A stretch of DNA of 35,990 bases from Flexilinea sp. (GTDB lineage Bacteria; Chloroflexota; Anaerolineae; Anaerolineales; Anaerolineaceae), in the NCBI GenBank assembly GCA_017432685.1, contig JAFRIR010000003.1:1-35990 (forward strand), in the 5' to 3' direction. Positions within the stretch are counted from its first letter, which is position 1. Each line of letters begins with the position of its first letter. Shown one piece after another: positions 8,302 to 17,400 of this stretch. The notes under the pieces are model-generated. The model was given only the letters and a program-made list of their open reading frames with translations, did not search any database and was not told where the DNA came from. Both the position numbers and the translations under genes were made by a program.

Positions 8302-8331
8302 ATATAATAATCTTTTCTTTAAAAAAGTCAA
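8302..8331 (-). promoter_or_regulatory. groESL promoter
   Basis: On the minus strand, TTGACT (8331-8326) and TTATAT (8307-8302) are 18 bases apart. Transcription would begin at about 8295, inside CIRCE, so bound HrcA would block it. Confidence 0.7.
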
Positions 8332-8443
8332 GTGGCTTATTACATTTCTAATAAAGTATTAACACTTTGGTTGCCGGTTGCTTCTGTTATACCTTGATCT
8401 GTCTATAAAATATTCGGTATCTTATGAATTTATCCGAATTTTA

Positions 8444-8484
8444 TTGAATAATATAAGCTAATTTGATATATAATTAAATTAGCT
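8444..8484 (+). promoter_or_regulatory. Promoter with enclosing inverted repeat, toxin-antitoxin operon
   Basis: TTGAAT at 8444-8449 is a possible -35, 19 bases before TATAAT at 8469-8474. The -10 box lies inside the 11-base centre of a perfect 9-bp inverted repeat, AGCTAATTT (8456-8464) and AAATTAGCT (8476-8484). This arrangement is expected for autorepression by the antitoxin complex. The binding protein is inferred. Confidence 0.6.
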
Positions 8485-8508
8485 AAATTAATAGAGGGGT
8501 AAGTGTTT

Positions 8509-8751
8509 ATGGAAACTGTAATTGCTGCTGCTACAGAAATGCAAAATAATTTTGGCAGATATTTGAATTTTGTCATTGAAGGAAACCAGGTCATCCTGAC
8601 AAAAAACGGAAAAGAAGTGGCTCGCCTGATTCCACGGGAGAAAGCTGTTTCCAGCATTACAGATTCTCTCACAGGTATTCTGAAACACAATACAGATGCT
8701 GAAGATGAACGTGAAAAAGATCTGCTGAGGAAATATGCGGCTGTACGTTGA
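8509..8751 (+). CDS. Type II antitoxin, Phd/YefM family
   Basis: This is an 80-residue antitoxin. The N-terminal domain has the Phd/YefM pattern: METVIAAATEMQNNFGRYL, then VILTKNGKEVARLIP. It is followed by an acidic, probably disordered tail that would bind and neutralise the toxin. I chose ATG at 8509 because GAGGGG lies nine bases upstream; a GTG six bases earlier would be too close to that site. The reading frame overlaps the toxin gene by 17 bases. The N-terminal domain probably binds the inverted repeat around the promoter at 8456-8484. Confidence 0.9.
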   Translation: METVIAAATEMQNNFGRYLNFVIEGNQVILTKNGKEVARLIPREKAVSSITDSLTGILKHNTDAEDEREKDLLRKYAAVR

Positions 8752-9157
8752 TGGCAATATTCTCCTGGATGTGCTGCAAAACAGGGAACCGTTTGTTGCC
8801 GATTCGGCGATAATCTGGAAACTTTGCGAAACAAATAAGGCAGATGGCTTTGTTTCGACGCTCACTTTTGCTAATCTGGTCTATGTTATGCGGAAGGAGC
8901 TCTCACCGGAGAAAATTGAAGAGGTTTTGAAGAAACTGAGGCTCGTTTTCCGTTTTGCCGATCTTACCGTGGGCGATCTGACCGGGGCTGCAATTCTGCA
9001 ATGGAATGATTTTGAGGACGCAGTACAAAGCGTTATAGCCGGACGGATTAATGCGGATTTTATAATTACCAGAAATGTCAAAGATTTCAACAGAAGCGTG
9101 ACTGTCGCATTGACCCCGGCGGAATTTCTTCTGCGGTTGTCATCGCTGACACGATAG
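8735..9157 (+). CDS. PIN-domain toxin (VapC-like ribonuclease)
   Basis: This 140-residue PIN domain has Asp6 in LYVDGNILLDVL, an acidic pair at Asp92/Asp95 in NDFEDAV, and the ending ADFIITRNVKDF (residues 107-118). The pattern fits the PIN_3 branch. It should be a metal-dependent RNase kept inactive by the antitoxin whose gene overlaps it by 17 bases. The start sits within the end of the antitoxin frame, so the two are translationally coupled. It is only distantly similar to the other PIN protein of this window (5537-5974). Confidence 0.88.
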   Translation: MRLYVDGNILLDVLQNREPFVADSAIIWKLCETNKADGFVSTLTFANLVYVMRKELSPEKIEEVLKKLRLVFRFADLTVGDLTGAAILQWNDFEDAVQSVIAGRINADFIITRNVKDFNRSVTVALTPAEFLLRLSSLTR

Positions 9158-9215
9158 CGCTTCGAGGATTATTTTATTCAGGAAAAATTGTATCGTTATT
9201 ACTATCACATTAATA

Positions 9216-9256
9216 CCCGGGGAATTATTGTGTTACAACTACATTAATTCCCCGGG
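9216..9256. terminator. Hairpin downstream of the toxin gene
   Basis: CCCGGGGAATTA (9216-9227) pairs perfectly with TAATTCCCCGGG (9245-9256) across a 17-base loop, followed by AAAAA. It probably ends the toxin-antitoxin transcript, although the T-run expected of an intrinsic terminator is lacking. Confidence 0.45.
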
Positions 9257-9509
9257 AAAAAGTGTAGAATGAGGTAGGACAAGATTCGATAAATCAGGAG
9301 AATCCTATTTTATGGAAAGAAATTTGAACAAATCTTTATATGCAAGGAACTGCAGCTTTATCTGGTTGAAGAATGGGTGAAGACAGCGGAATAATCGTTT
9401 GAGTTGTTTTCCGGTGATTGCTGTCAGCCTGTGTGACAATGTAATATTTTTTGTCGTTGAATCATAAAAATTTACTGACAAAAATCATGTCTATAGAATC
9501 ATAATGTTT
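9257..9509 (+). other. Gene-free stretch with a possible coding remnant
   Basis: No complete gene is visible here. One plus-strand frame (about 9305-9394) reads YGKKFEQIFICKELQLYLVE, then EWVKTAE and a stop. It looks protein-like but lacks a start and any upstream continuation, so it may be the tail of a lost gene. I do not recognise it. The rest is AT-rich DNA leading to the importer promoter. Confidence 0.3.
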
Positions 9510-9518
9510 TGTTATAAT
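9510..9518 (+). promoter_or_regulatory. Extended -10 promoter of the sugar importer
   Basis: TGTTATAAT is a perfect extended -10 (TGnTATAAT). No good -35 lies at the right distance, as is common for this type. Transcription would start near 9525. Confidence 0.6.
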
Positions 9519-9528
9519 TGTTATGTAA

Positions 9529-9546
9529 ACCGTAAACGTTTACGGT
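9529..9546. promoter_or_regulatory. LacI/GalR-type operator
   Basis: ACCGTAAACGTTTACGGT is a perfect 18-bp palindrome with the central CG typical of LacI-family sites. It covers about +5 to +22 of the predicted transcript, where a bound repressor would block the polymerase. The regulator gene is not in this window. Confidence 0.75.
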
Positions 9547-9571
9547 GAAATCTTTCATAAGGAGAAATAGT

Positions 9572-10522
9572 ATGAAGAAAAGTATTGTTTTGTTGGTTGT
9601 CATCCTTTCTCTGGCAATCGCTGCTGTTGCCGGCGCTCAGGATTACAAGATCGGTTACGCGTGCAATAACTACAATGACACGTTCCAGACCTACATTATG
9701 TCCTATGCCGATGCTTATGCTGAAGAAAACGGTGTTGACCTGGTTCTGGCTGACGGCCGTGATGACGAAATGAAGCAGATGAGCGATATCGAAAACTTCA
9801 TCGCTGATGGCGTTGACGCTTTGATCGTTATCCCTGTCAACCCGCAGGGCGTTGAACCGATCATCGACAAGGCTGCTGAAGCCGGTATTCCGTTGGTTTT
9901 CGTCAATCGCAACCCCTTCATCGATCCCGATACCGCTGAAGAACTGGAAATCCCGGAAGGCGTTTATTATGTCGGTTCCAACGAAGTCGATGCCGGTAAC
10001 TTCCAGGCTGAATATGTTGTTGAACAGCTCGGCGAAGATGCCAAATGCGGTTATGTTGTCCTGATGGGCCAGCTTTCCAACACTGCTACCCCGGGCCGCA
10101 CCGGCGGTAACAAGGAAATCTTTGACCTGTATCCGGGTTATGAATTCCTGGCTGAACAGACCGGTAACTGGCAGCGCGACCAGGCTGTGACCATCGTTGA
10201 AAACTGGATCACTGCCTATGGCGATCAGCTCTGCGCAGTTATGGCCAACAACGACGAAATGGCTCTGGGCGCTGTTGAAGCTCTCGAAACCGCCGGTATG
10301 AAGGACGATGTCATTGTCTGCGGTGTCGACCTTATCGATGACGCTATCGTTGCTATCGGCGAAGGCCGCCTCGACTTCTCCGCGAAGCAGGATGGTCAGG
10401 GTCAGGGTGAAGGCGCTGTCAAGACCGCTGTTGCAGTCCTGAATGGTGAAGAAGTTGAAGATTGGACAGTCATTCCGTTCATCCCTGTTTCTGCTGAAAA
10501 TGTTGTTGATTTCGTTGAATGA
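9572..10522 (+). CDS. Sugar/polyol ABC importer, substrate-binding protein
   Basis: This 316-residue protein has a signal peptide cleaved near Ala22 and no lipobox Cys. The remainder is a type I periplasmic binding fold of the RbsB/MglB group: IENFIADGVDALIVIPVNPQ, then GIPLVFVNRNP, and ANNDEMALGAVEAL near residue 230. These match galactose-, ribose- or inositol-binding proteins. I chose ATG at 9572, seven bases after AAGGAGA, over an upstream GTG. It is first in the operon, behind a LacI-type operator. A strong terminator follows it, which should give more binding protein than transporter. An oxidoreductase resembling inositol dehydrogenase downstream makes a cyclitol a reasonable ligand, but this is inference. 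Confidence 0.92.
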   Translation: MKKSIVLLVVILSLAIAAVAGAQDYKIGYACNNYNDTFQTYIMSYADAYAEENGVDLVLADGRDDEMKQMSDIENFIADGVDALIVIPVNPQGVEPIIDKAAEAGIPLVFVNRNPFIDPDTAEELEIPEGVYYVGSNEVDAGNFQAEYVVEQLGEDAKCGYVVLMGQLSNTATPGRTGGNKEIFDLYPGYEFLAEQTGNWQRDQAVTIVENWITAYGDQLCAVMANNDEMALGAVEALETAGMKDDVIVCGVDLIDDAIVAIGEGRLDFSAKQDGQGQGEGAVKTAVAVLNGEEVEDWTVIPFIPVSAENVVDFVE

Positions 10523-10540
10523 TTTGTAAATGATAATATG

Positions 10541-10570
10541 GAGGGGAGAATATTTCTCCCCTCTTTTTTT
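10541..10570 (+). terminator. Intrinsic terminator between binding protein and ATPase genes
   Basis: A perfect 10-bp stem GAGGGGAGAA / TTCTCCCCTC with a 3-base loop is followed by seven T residues. As no separate promoter is obvious before the ATPase gene, partial readthrough is the likely way the rest of the operon is expressed. Confidence 0.85.
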
Positions 10571-10585
10571 CCTGCCATTGGAAAA

Positions 10586-10686
10586 AATGAGAAATGAGGA
10601 ATGAGAAATTAGAAATTATCGCATGATCCGGCGATCGATTTTGTTGAAAAATCACTCCTAATTCCTCATTCCTGATTCCTAATTTG
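10586..10686. repeat. Two inverted heptanucleotide repeat tracts
   Basis: Bases 10586-10618 are AATGAGA/AATGAGG-type period-7 units. Bases 10652-10686 are the inverted counterpart (CCTAATT/CCTCATT units). The two arms can pair imperfectly over about 30 bp around a 33-base centre. The tract fills the space between the terminator and the ATPase gene. Confidence 0.7.
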
Positions 10687-10705
10687 TATGGCATTTGGAG
10701 GGTAA

Positions 10706-12217
10706 ATGGCTAATGACGAATATTTACTGCGAATGGTAGATGTTGAAAAGACATTTCCCGGTGTCAGGGCGTTAAAGGGTGTGAATTTGAATGTGAAGCG
10801 GGGAGAAGTCCATGCGCTTTGCGGAGAAAACGGCGCGGGAAAATCCACGCTGATGAAATGCCTGATCGGAATCCAGCCGGTGACCTCCGGTGAGATCATT
10901 TTTGACGGCAAATCCATTTCTCATTACAACACCGCCGATGCCTTGAACATGGGAATTTCAATGATCCATCAGGAGCTGTCTCCGGTGGAATACCGTCCGA
11001 TCATGGAAAACATCTGGCTGGGACGGGAACCTGTCGGAAAATTCGGTTTGGTTGATCATAAAAAAATGTATGAGGACAGCAAAGAAGTCCTGAAGCAGAT
11101 CGACCTGGATATTGATCCCAAAACACTGATGGTCAATCTGACCGTAGCTCAGATGCAGATGGTCGAAATTGCAAAAGCGGTTTCTTATAACGCGAAACTC
11201 ATCATCATGGATGAACCTTCATCCTCCCTGACGGAAAGGGAAGAGCAGCAGCTCTTTACCATCATCCGTCGGCTGAAGGCGGAAGGCCGCTCGATCATCT
11301 ATATTTCTCATCGTCTGGAAGAAATCTTTGAGGTTGCTGATACTGTCACGGTTTTCCGTGATGGTACGAATGTCGGTACAGCTGCGGTGAAAGACATCAC
11401 AACGGAACAGCTCATCGCGATGATGGTCGGCCGTCCCATGGACGACATGTTCCCGAAGATCGATACCGATAAAGAAGGGATCGTCCTGAAGGTTGAGCAT
11501 CTGTCCCATCATAAATATTTCAAGAATGTCTCCTTCGAAGTCCGGAAAGGTGAGATCCTTGGTTTTGCCGGACTGGTCGGTGCGGGACGTACAGAGGTAA
11601 TGGAAACTATCTTCGGTATCCGTCCGCATACGGAAGGACAGATTTACCTGCACGGGAAACCGGTGGAGATCCATAACCCCGGTGAAGCGATCAACATGGG
11701 TATTTCCTTCCTGACGGAGGACCGCCGCGGTACGGGCATCTTCCCGCTGCTTTCCATTGATACCAACATCGCGATTCCGAACTATGACAAATACCTGACA
11801 AAGCTCGGTCTGGTGGATCAGAAAGCAGTCGATGAAGCCTGTGCCAAATATGTGGAAGCGATCGAGATCAAGACCCCAAGTCTGAAGCAGAAGATCATGA
11901 ACCTTTCGGGTGGTAACCAGCAGAAAGTTCTGTTGGCCCGCTGGCTGATGACGGAACCGGATGTTTTGATTCTGGATGAACCGACCCGCGGTATCGATGT
12001 TGGCGCAAAGGCTGAAATTTACCAGCTGATGAGCGAATTGGCTTCACAGGGCAAATGTATTATCATGGTTTCTTCCGAACTGCCGGAAGTGATCGGGATG
12101 AGCGACCGTATTGTTGTCATGCATGAAGGCAAGATTACGGGAATTTTGGAAAATGGACCGGATATCACGCAGGAAGTTCTGATGCGTTACGCTACCGGTA
12201 CGGATGATGATTTCTAA
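10706..12217 (+). CDS. Sugar ABC importer ATPase with two ABC domains (RbsA/MglA type)
   Basis: The protein has 503 residues, the usual length for the double-ATPase subunit of monosaccharide importers. The first domain has Walker A GENGAGKST (residues 40-48) and Walker B LIIMDEPSSSL. The second domain carries the signature LSGGNQQKV and the Walker B LILDEPTRGID, with the degenerate P-loop GLVGAGRTE usual for this family. It hydrolyses ATP at the inner face of the membrane to drive uptake. GGAGGG lies three bases before the ATG. The permease gene follows 13 bases later. Confidence 0.95.
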   Translation: MANDEYLLRMVDVEKTFPGVRALKGVNLNVKRGEVHALCGENGAGKSTLMKCLIGIQPVTSGEIIFDGKSISHYNTADALNMGISMIHQELSPVEYRPIMENIWLGREPVGKFGLVDHKKMYEDSKEVLKQIDLDIDPKTLMVNLTVAQMQMVEIAKAVSYNAKLIIMDEPSSSLTEREEQQLFTIIRRLKAEGRSIIYISHRLEEIFEVADTVTVFRDGTNVGTAAVKDITTEQLIAMMVGRPMDDMFPKIDTDKEGIVLKVEHLSHHKYFKNVSFEVRKGEILGFAGLVGAGRTEVMETIFGIRPHTEGQIYLHGKPVEIHNPGEAINMGISFLTEDRRGTGIFPLLSIDTNIAIPNYDKYLTKLGLVDQKAVDEACAKYVEAIEIKTPSLKQKIMNLSGGNQQKVLLARWLMTEPDVLILDEPTRGIDVGAKAEIYQLMSELASQGKCIIMVSSELPEVIGMSDRIVVMHEGKITGILENGPDITQEVLMRYATGTDDDF

Positions 12218-12230
12218 AAGAGGATGAATT

Positions 12231-13205
12231 ATGAAAGCTAAAGAGATTTTGTCAAAATACGGTATCGTATTGGTGTTGGTTATTATGGTCGCGCTGCTTT
12301 GTATCGTCAGCCCGAACTTCCGTAAACCCGCCAACCTGATGAATGTATTGCTGCAGGCCTGTATTTTCGGTATTCTGGCTCTGGGTATGACACTGGTCAT
12401 CATTGGAAAAGGAACTGATCTTGCGGTCGGTTCCACGTTGGCGCTTTGTGCTGTGATTTGTGCAAGCTTCGGTCAAAAAGCGACCGCTTCCGGAAAAATT
12501 TTCCCGAACATGCCTGAATTGCCGATCATTGTTCCGATCCTGATCGCGCTTATCGTTGGTGTTGCTGTTGGTTTGGTTAATGGCGCTTTTATTGCTTTCA
12601 CCGGCATTCCGGCATTCATCGCAACCCTTGGTATGCAGACGATCGCCCGTGGTTTTGCGCTGCTTTATTCCGGCGGTAAACCGGTTTCCTCATTGATTCC
12701 CGCGTTCAAAACGATCGGCTCCGGACGAGTTTTTGGATTCCTGCCGGTTCCGGTATTGATTTATATCATCTGTATCGCGGTAACCTGGGTCCTGCTGAAC
12801 AACACCCGCTTCGGGAAACGTGTTTATGCTATCGGCGGCAACATGCAGGCTGCAGAAGTTTCCGGTATCAATGTCAAGAAGATGATCCTGCTCATCAACG
12901 CTTATATGGGCCTGCTGGCCGGCGTCGCGGCTGTAGTTTTCGTCGGCCGTACACAGTCCGCTCACCCGGGCGCTGCGACCGGTTATGAATTGACCGCTAT
13001 CGCATCCACCACCATCGGCGGCACTTCTCAGTCCGGCGGTATCGGTACCGTCTGGGGCGCTGTGGTCGGTGCATTGATCTTCTCAGTGCTCCGCAACGGT
13101 ATGACCATCCTCGGGATCGATGCCTACTGGCAGCAAATCGTTGAAGGTTTCGTCGTCATCATCGGTGTGGTCATCGATATGCGCAAGAACGCCCGAAAAG
13201 CGTAA
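12231..13205 (+). CDS. Sugar ABC importer permease (RbsC/MglC type)
   Basis: The protein has 324 residues and about eight to ten membrane helices, as usual for this family. Family landmarks are LALGMTLVIIGKGTDLAVGS near residue 50, ATLGMQTIARGFALLYSGG near 130, and TTIGGTSQSGGIGTVWGAVV near 260. It forms the membrane channel with the ATPase encoded directly upstream. AGAGGA lies just before the ATG. The reading frame ends at a heptanucleotide repeat tract. Confidence 0.95.
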   Translation: MKAKEILSKYGIVLVLVIMVALLCIVSPNFRKPANLMNVLLQACIFGILALGMTLVIIGKGTDLAVGSTLALCAVICASFGQKATASGKIFPNMPELPIIVPILIALIVGVAVGLVNGAFIAFTGIPAFIATLGMQTIARGFALLYSGGKPVSSLIPAFKTIGSGRVFGFLPVPVLIYIICIAVTWVLLNNTRFGKRVYAIGGNMQAAEVSGINVKKMILLINAYMGLLAGVAAVVFVGRTQSAHPGAATGYELTAIASTTIGGTSQSGGIGTVWGAVVGALIFSVLRNGMTILGIDAYWQQIVEGFVVIIGVVIDMRKNARKA

Positions 13206-13239
13206 TTCAAAATAAGAAATATGAAATAAGAAATAAGAA
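13205..13239. repeat. Heptanucleotide repeat tract (ATAAGAA)
   Basis: Five period-7 units, mostly ATAAGAA, begin at the last base of the permease TAA stop codon. An imperfect palindrome of about 60 bases follows (13243-13303), with an inner stem CTTTGTTGTCG / CGACACAAAG. Confidence 0.7.
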
Positions 13240-13335
13240 ATGGAGCACACGGGGACTGGAACTTTGTTGTCGCGAAGCCGACACAAAGGGCCTGTCACCT
13301 GTGATGCGTCTCCGAAATAAAAGAATCTATTGAAT

Positions 13336-13367
13336 CATATGAGACGGGATTTTTCCTGTCTCATATG
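13336..13367. promoter_or_regulatory. Hairpin just upstream of the oxidoreductase start
   Basis: CATATGAGAC (13336-13345) pairs with GTCTCATATG (13358-13367), extendable to about 14 bp with one G-T pair. It ends five bases before AAGGAGA, the oxidoreductase ribosome site. It may be an operator or a leader hairpin; there is no T-run for a terminator. Confidence 0.45.
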
Positions 13368-13381
13368 GTATAAGGAGAAAT

Positions 13382-14398
13382 ATGGAAACTTTGAAAATTG
13401 GTATCGCCGGGCTTGGTCGGCTGGGTAAAATTCACGCGAAGAATATCGCTTTTCGGATCCCCGGCGCCTGTCTGACCGCCGCCTGCTCCATCGTTCCCGC
13501 GGAACTGGATTTCGCGAAGAATGAACTGGGCGTGACAGATCTTTATACGGATTTTGATGATATGCTCGCAAAAGCCGACATCGATGCGGTTGCGATTGTC
13601 ACTACCAGCGGCGTGCATTGCGAGCAGCTCTCTAAAGCGCTGGCAGCAGGGAAACATGTCTTCTGCGAAAAGCCGCTGGGTGTGAATGTGGAGGAATGTC
13701 TGGAAGCGGAAAAAGCAGTCGCTGCCCACCCGGAGTTGGTTTTCATGCTTGGCTTCATGCGCCGCTTTGATCCTTCCTATGTCTATGCCATGGAAAAGAT
13801 CAAAGCCGGTGAGATCGGTGAGCCTTACCTGGTGAAAGCTGTCGGGGTCGATCCGGTGAAATCCGTGGAAGGCGCCCTGCGCTTTGCGGCAACCTCCGGC
13901 GGGCTGTTCATCGATATGGCGATCCATGACATCGACCTGATGCGCTGGTTCCTGAACGATGAACCGGAAACCGTTTATGCCATTGGTTCTTCCTATGGTT
14001 TCCCGCAGTTCGCCGAACTCGGCGATGCGGAAGCCGGCTGTGCCCTGTTCCATTTCAAGAAGGGCGGGATGGGCATCGTTCATACCGGCCGTACCGCCGC
14101 TCACGGCTATCACATCGAGACCGAGATCGTCGGGACGAAAGGATCCATCCGTATCAGCCCGATTCCGGAAAAGAACCTGGCGCTGCTTTACAATGAATAC
14201 GGGGTCGTGACCGAATGTGTGGAAGCCTTCCCGGAGCGCTTCGCGGAAGCTTATCTCGCGGAAGTGGCCGAATTTGTCGACTGCGTCCGCACCGGCCGCA
14301 AACCGGATGTGCTGGTGAGCGACGGTACTGCCTCCACCCGCATTGCCTTCGCAGCAACAGAGTCCTTCAAGACCGGCAAACTCGTCGAGATCAAATAA
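13382..14398 (+). CDS. Gfo/Idh/MocA oxidoreductase, inositol 2-dehydrogenase-like
   Basis: This 338-residue protein has an N-terminal Rossmann domain with GIAGLGRLG (residues 8-15) for NAD(P). The catalytic motif EKPLG places Lys97, and FIDMAIHD places Asp178 and His182. Lys97 and the four-residue Asp-to-His spacing match the catalytic triad of Bacillus IolG (Lys97, Asp172, His176). The GFMRRFDPSY segment also resembles inositol dehydrogenases. It would oxidise a ring hydroxyl of inositol or a related sugar in the cytoplasm. It lies downstream of the importer on the same strand and is probably its first catabolic step. No other inositol genes are present, so a related substrate remains possible. 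Confidence 0.85.
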   Translation: METLKIGIAGLGRLGKIHAKNIAFRIPGACLTAACSIVPAELDFAKNELGVTDLYTDFDDMLAKADIDAVAIVTTSGVHCEQLSKALAAGKHVFCEKPLGVNVEECLEAEKAVAAHPELVFMLGFMRRFDPSYVYAMEKIKAGEIGEPYLVKAVGVDPVKSVEGALRFAATSGGLFIDMAIHDIDLMRWFLNDEPETVYAIGSSYGFPQFAELGDAEAGCALFHFKKGGMGIVHTGRTAAHGYHIETEIVGTKGSIRISPIPEKNLALLYNEYGVVTECVEAFPERFAEAYLAEVAEFVDCVRTGRKPDVLVSDGTASTRIAFAATESFKTGKLVEIK

Positions 14399-14407
14399 AT
14401 AAAATAA

Positions 14408-14439
14408 GGGACGGTTCCGCGCTTGCGCGGAACCGTCCC
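14408..14439. terminator. Palindrome between convergent genes
   Basis: GGGACGGTTCCGCG and CGCGGAACCGTCCC pair perfectly over 14 bp around a CTTG loop. It lies between the convergent oxidoreductase and peptidase genes, so a two-way terminator is plausible. It lacks a T-run and resembles other GC-rich palindromes here, so it may instead be a repeat unit. Confidence 0.6.
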
Positions 14440-14460
14440 CCTGTCAAACAAGTCCCTGCC

Positions 14461-17400
14461 TTATTCTTTCAAATACGCATCCATTTGCTCAACGATTTCC
14501 GGAGTCTCATATTCCCCATCCGGACCTTCGATGAGGAGGAAACTGAAGTTATCCGCCAGTGTCTCTTCCGGGTCGATCACGTAGCCGGTATTCATCCCAA
14601 AGACATCCTGGAAGTTTGCTGCCTGGTCGGAAGTATACCAAACGGAAAGATCATCCACCGGTACCAATCCGGTCACCATTTCATCGAAGAAGCTGTCGCC
14701 GGGTTTTTCAAAGGGTTTCGATGTGAAGATTACGGTGCAGTCCTTTATCTCACCATCGATCTCAAACGCAGCATAGGAATTGTGATGCTCCACATCCGGA
14801 TTGGAGATGATGATATCCCTGATCTCCTGCGGAAAATCGTAGTCTTCCGCGACTACGGTGAAGGAAAGGATCCCGTACATATCCGCACGGAAATCCGGAT
14901 GATTGCGGGTCAGGCAGTGAAACAGTTCGTGTGCGATCAGTTCACGGAACCAGTCCTGATAGATGGGATCCTCGCTCACACCGGCCTGCAGCACCGACTC
15001 ACCGATATAAATTTCCGTTCCATGGGTATAGGCTCCCGCTCCGCACTCCTCCAGCATGGTGGTTTTCGCAAACACAATGCCGTCGGTCGCGGGGAGTGTG
15101 TAACCCTGTTCCCGGCAGATCTCTTCGATGGCAGCCATGGCATCATCGATGGCAGCCATTTCTTCCGGGGTAAAAGCCCGTGTTTGTTCAGCCGTGAAGG
15201 CTTCCAGTTCTTCCAGTGTCGCGTCCGGTTTCTGCATGCGGTAATTCAGGTCATTCTGGCTGAGATTTTCATAATACTCCCGGTTCGCAAGCAGCATCTC
15301 CGCAGCCTCTTCCGCATTTGCGAAACGATAGTCGAAGAAAGCCTCGTCTGTCTCCCGGCTGCCGGAGCTCATCAGATCATAGTTGATGGAATCGAAGAGT
15401 TCCGCATTGGCTTCAATCATGGATTTCGCCCCGGCGGTAGCGCGGGAAGCGGCCTTAGAACCGGTAGCATCCGCGAGATCGGCATACTTTGCGATGTCCT
15501 GCGGTGTAAAGGCTTTGATGTCACGGATCATTTTCAGTGTTTTCTCATAGGTATCTTCCCCGCTCACTTTATCTTCGATCCCGATCATTGCAGCGGTCAG
15601 CGGACCGACCGGTGACGTCAAATCTCCATAAACAGAGGTGATGTAGTCTTCCAGTTCAGAATCATCCATTTGGAGATTCCGCAGGAAATCACCGGCGGTT
15701 TCATAGACAGCATACGTCTCAGCGATTTTCGGATCCCGGTAGGAGTAGAACAGGAAGATATAGTCCGCATTGCTGATGATGGTCGAATATCCGCCGTAGG
15801 CACTGTTTTTGACGCGCAGTTCCGGGTAAAGCAGTTTGTCATCGAGGATCTTCGAGATCACCCGAATTCCACCGTCGCTCCTGTCATAACCGGTGGCTTC
15901 CATGTCGGCAGAAGAAAGGTTATAAACCACGTTTCCGCCGGTCACCAATGCGTTGTGCAGCGGCAGGTCTTCAATTTGAGATGCATAATCCACACTCTCA
16001 AATTCCGAATCACTGAATTTGCCGATCAGCTGATACCCCAGGACGGCAGAGCGGATGATGTTTTCATAATTGCCCATCACGGTCAGAACTGCGCCGTTTT
16101 TGTTGAGCAGCATATCGCGGATGGCTGCAAATTTTTCTGTCAGAGCGTCCATTTCTTCATCGCTCATCCTGCTGAGTCGCTCCCAGTAAGTCAGTTGATT
16201 TTCATTATTCAGATAATAATGATATTTCGGAAGATCAGACCAGGCGGAAGCGGATGCCTTCAGTGCCAACGAAAGCCCGTTTGCGTCCATACTTGCCTGA
16301 GCCATGGCGAGGTTCTGTGCGGCATCGCTGCGAATATAATCATAATCACTGAAGTCCGCATGGTACAGGATATCTTCCACCAGTGCGAAACTTTCTTCCA
16401 GCGTTTCCGGCAGGGCATACCAGCTGATCTCGAAGAAACTCTCCAGATCCCGGGTTTCCGGGTTTTCAGTGACTTCACCGTACATGGTCATGCCGGTGGA
16501 AACAGCGGCTTGCTTTGCCGGCAGTTCTTCACGGGAGTAAAGATCGGTCCCGACATTCTCCAGCAGCCAGTGAAATTCTGTATAGTCAAACAGATCCTCA
16601 AACGGGATCATGGAGGAATCCAGCCTGATGCTGACGTGGATCAAAGGAGATTCGATCTCGGATGTTATGACACGAAGTCCGTTGATTTTTGTTTCGGCAG
16701 CCGGTGTGTAGGAAACCTCCTCCGGCAATGTCGCGGCTGTCAGCGCGTTCAGTTCTTTCGGCATGTTGATCCGGTTACTTTCCTCAACAAAGGCGTGAAA
16801 TGCTTTCGTCTCCTCAACCAATGCGTTGATTTCTTCCGGGGTCATGGTCTCTTTCATCTCGTCCAGCTGTGAGCGCAGGGCGGCATCATTTTCTTCCTTC
16901 AGCCCCGGAACAGGTACCGTGATCGCCATCACCGCGGTATCCAGATCGGACCAGTATTGCCTTGCCGTCTGATTCAAGTTTTCAACCGTAACAAAGGTTG
17001 TCAGATTATTGCTGAAATCTCTGGAAAGTTTCCATGCATCCCGGTCTCCGAATATTGCCCAGTAAACAACCATTTGCTCTGTCAGGTTCAGATAGACAGA
17101 TGAATTATCCAATTCCATGAGCTCTTCAAACCGTTTGCTGACCAGGATCCCGTTCAGAACTTCTTCGTTGACGCCGTTTTCCAAAAGTTCCGCAAGCGCT
17201 TCATCACAGATGGCTTTGAAAGTGTCCTTATCCGATTCATTGATGCTCATTCCTGTGAAGCGCAAAGCGGTTTTCCCTTCGGGATTCCAATCTGTTGTCA
17301 TGCTTACGGATGCTTCCGGCAGCTGTTCGCGGAACATGCGCTGCAGCGGAGATGATTCATCGTTCATATAAGAGCAGACATAATCCAGCGCTTCCATATC

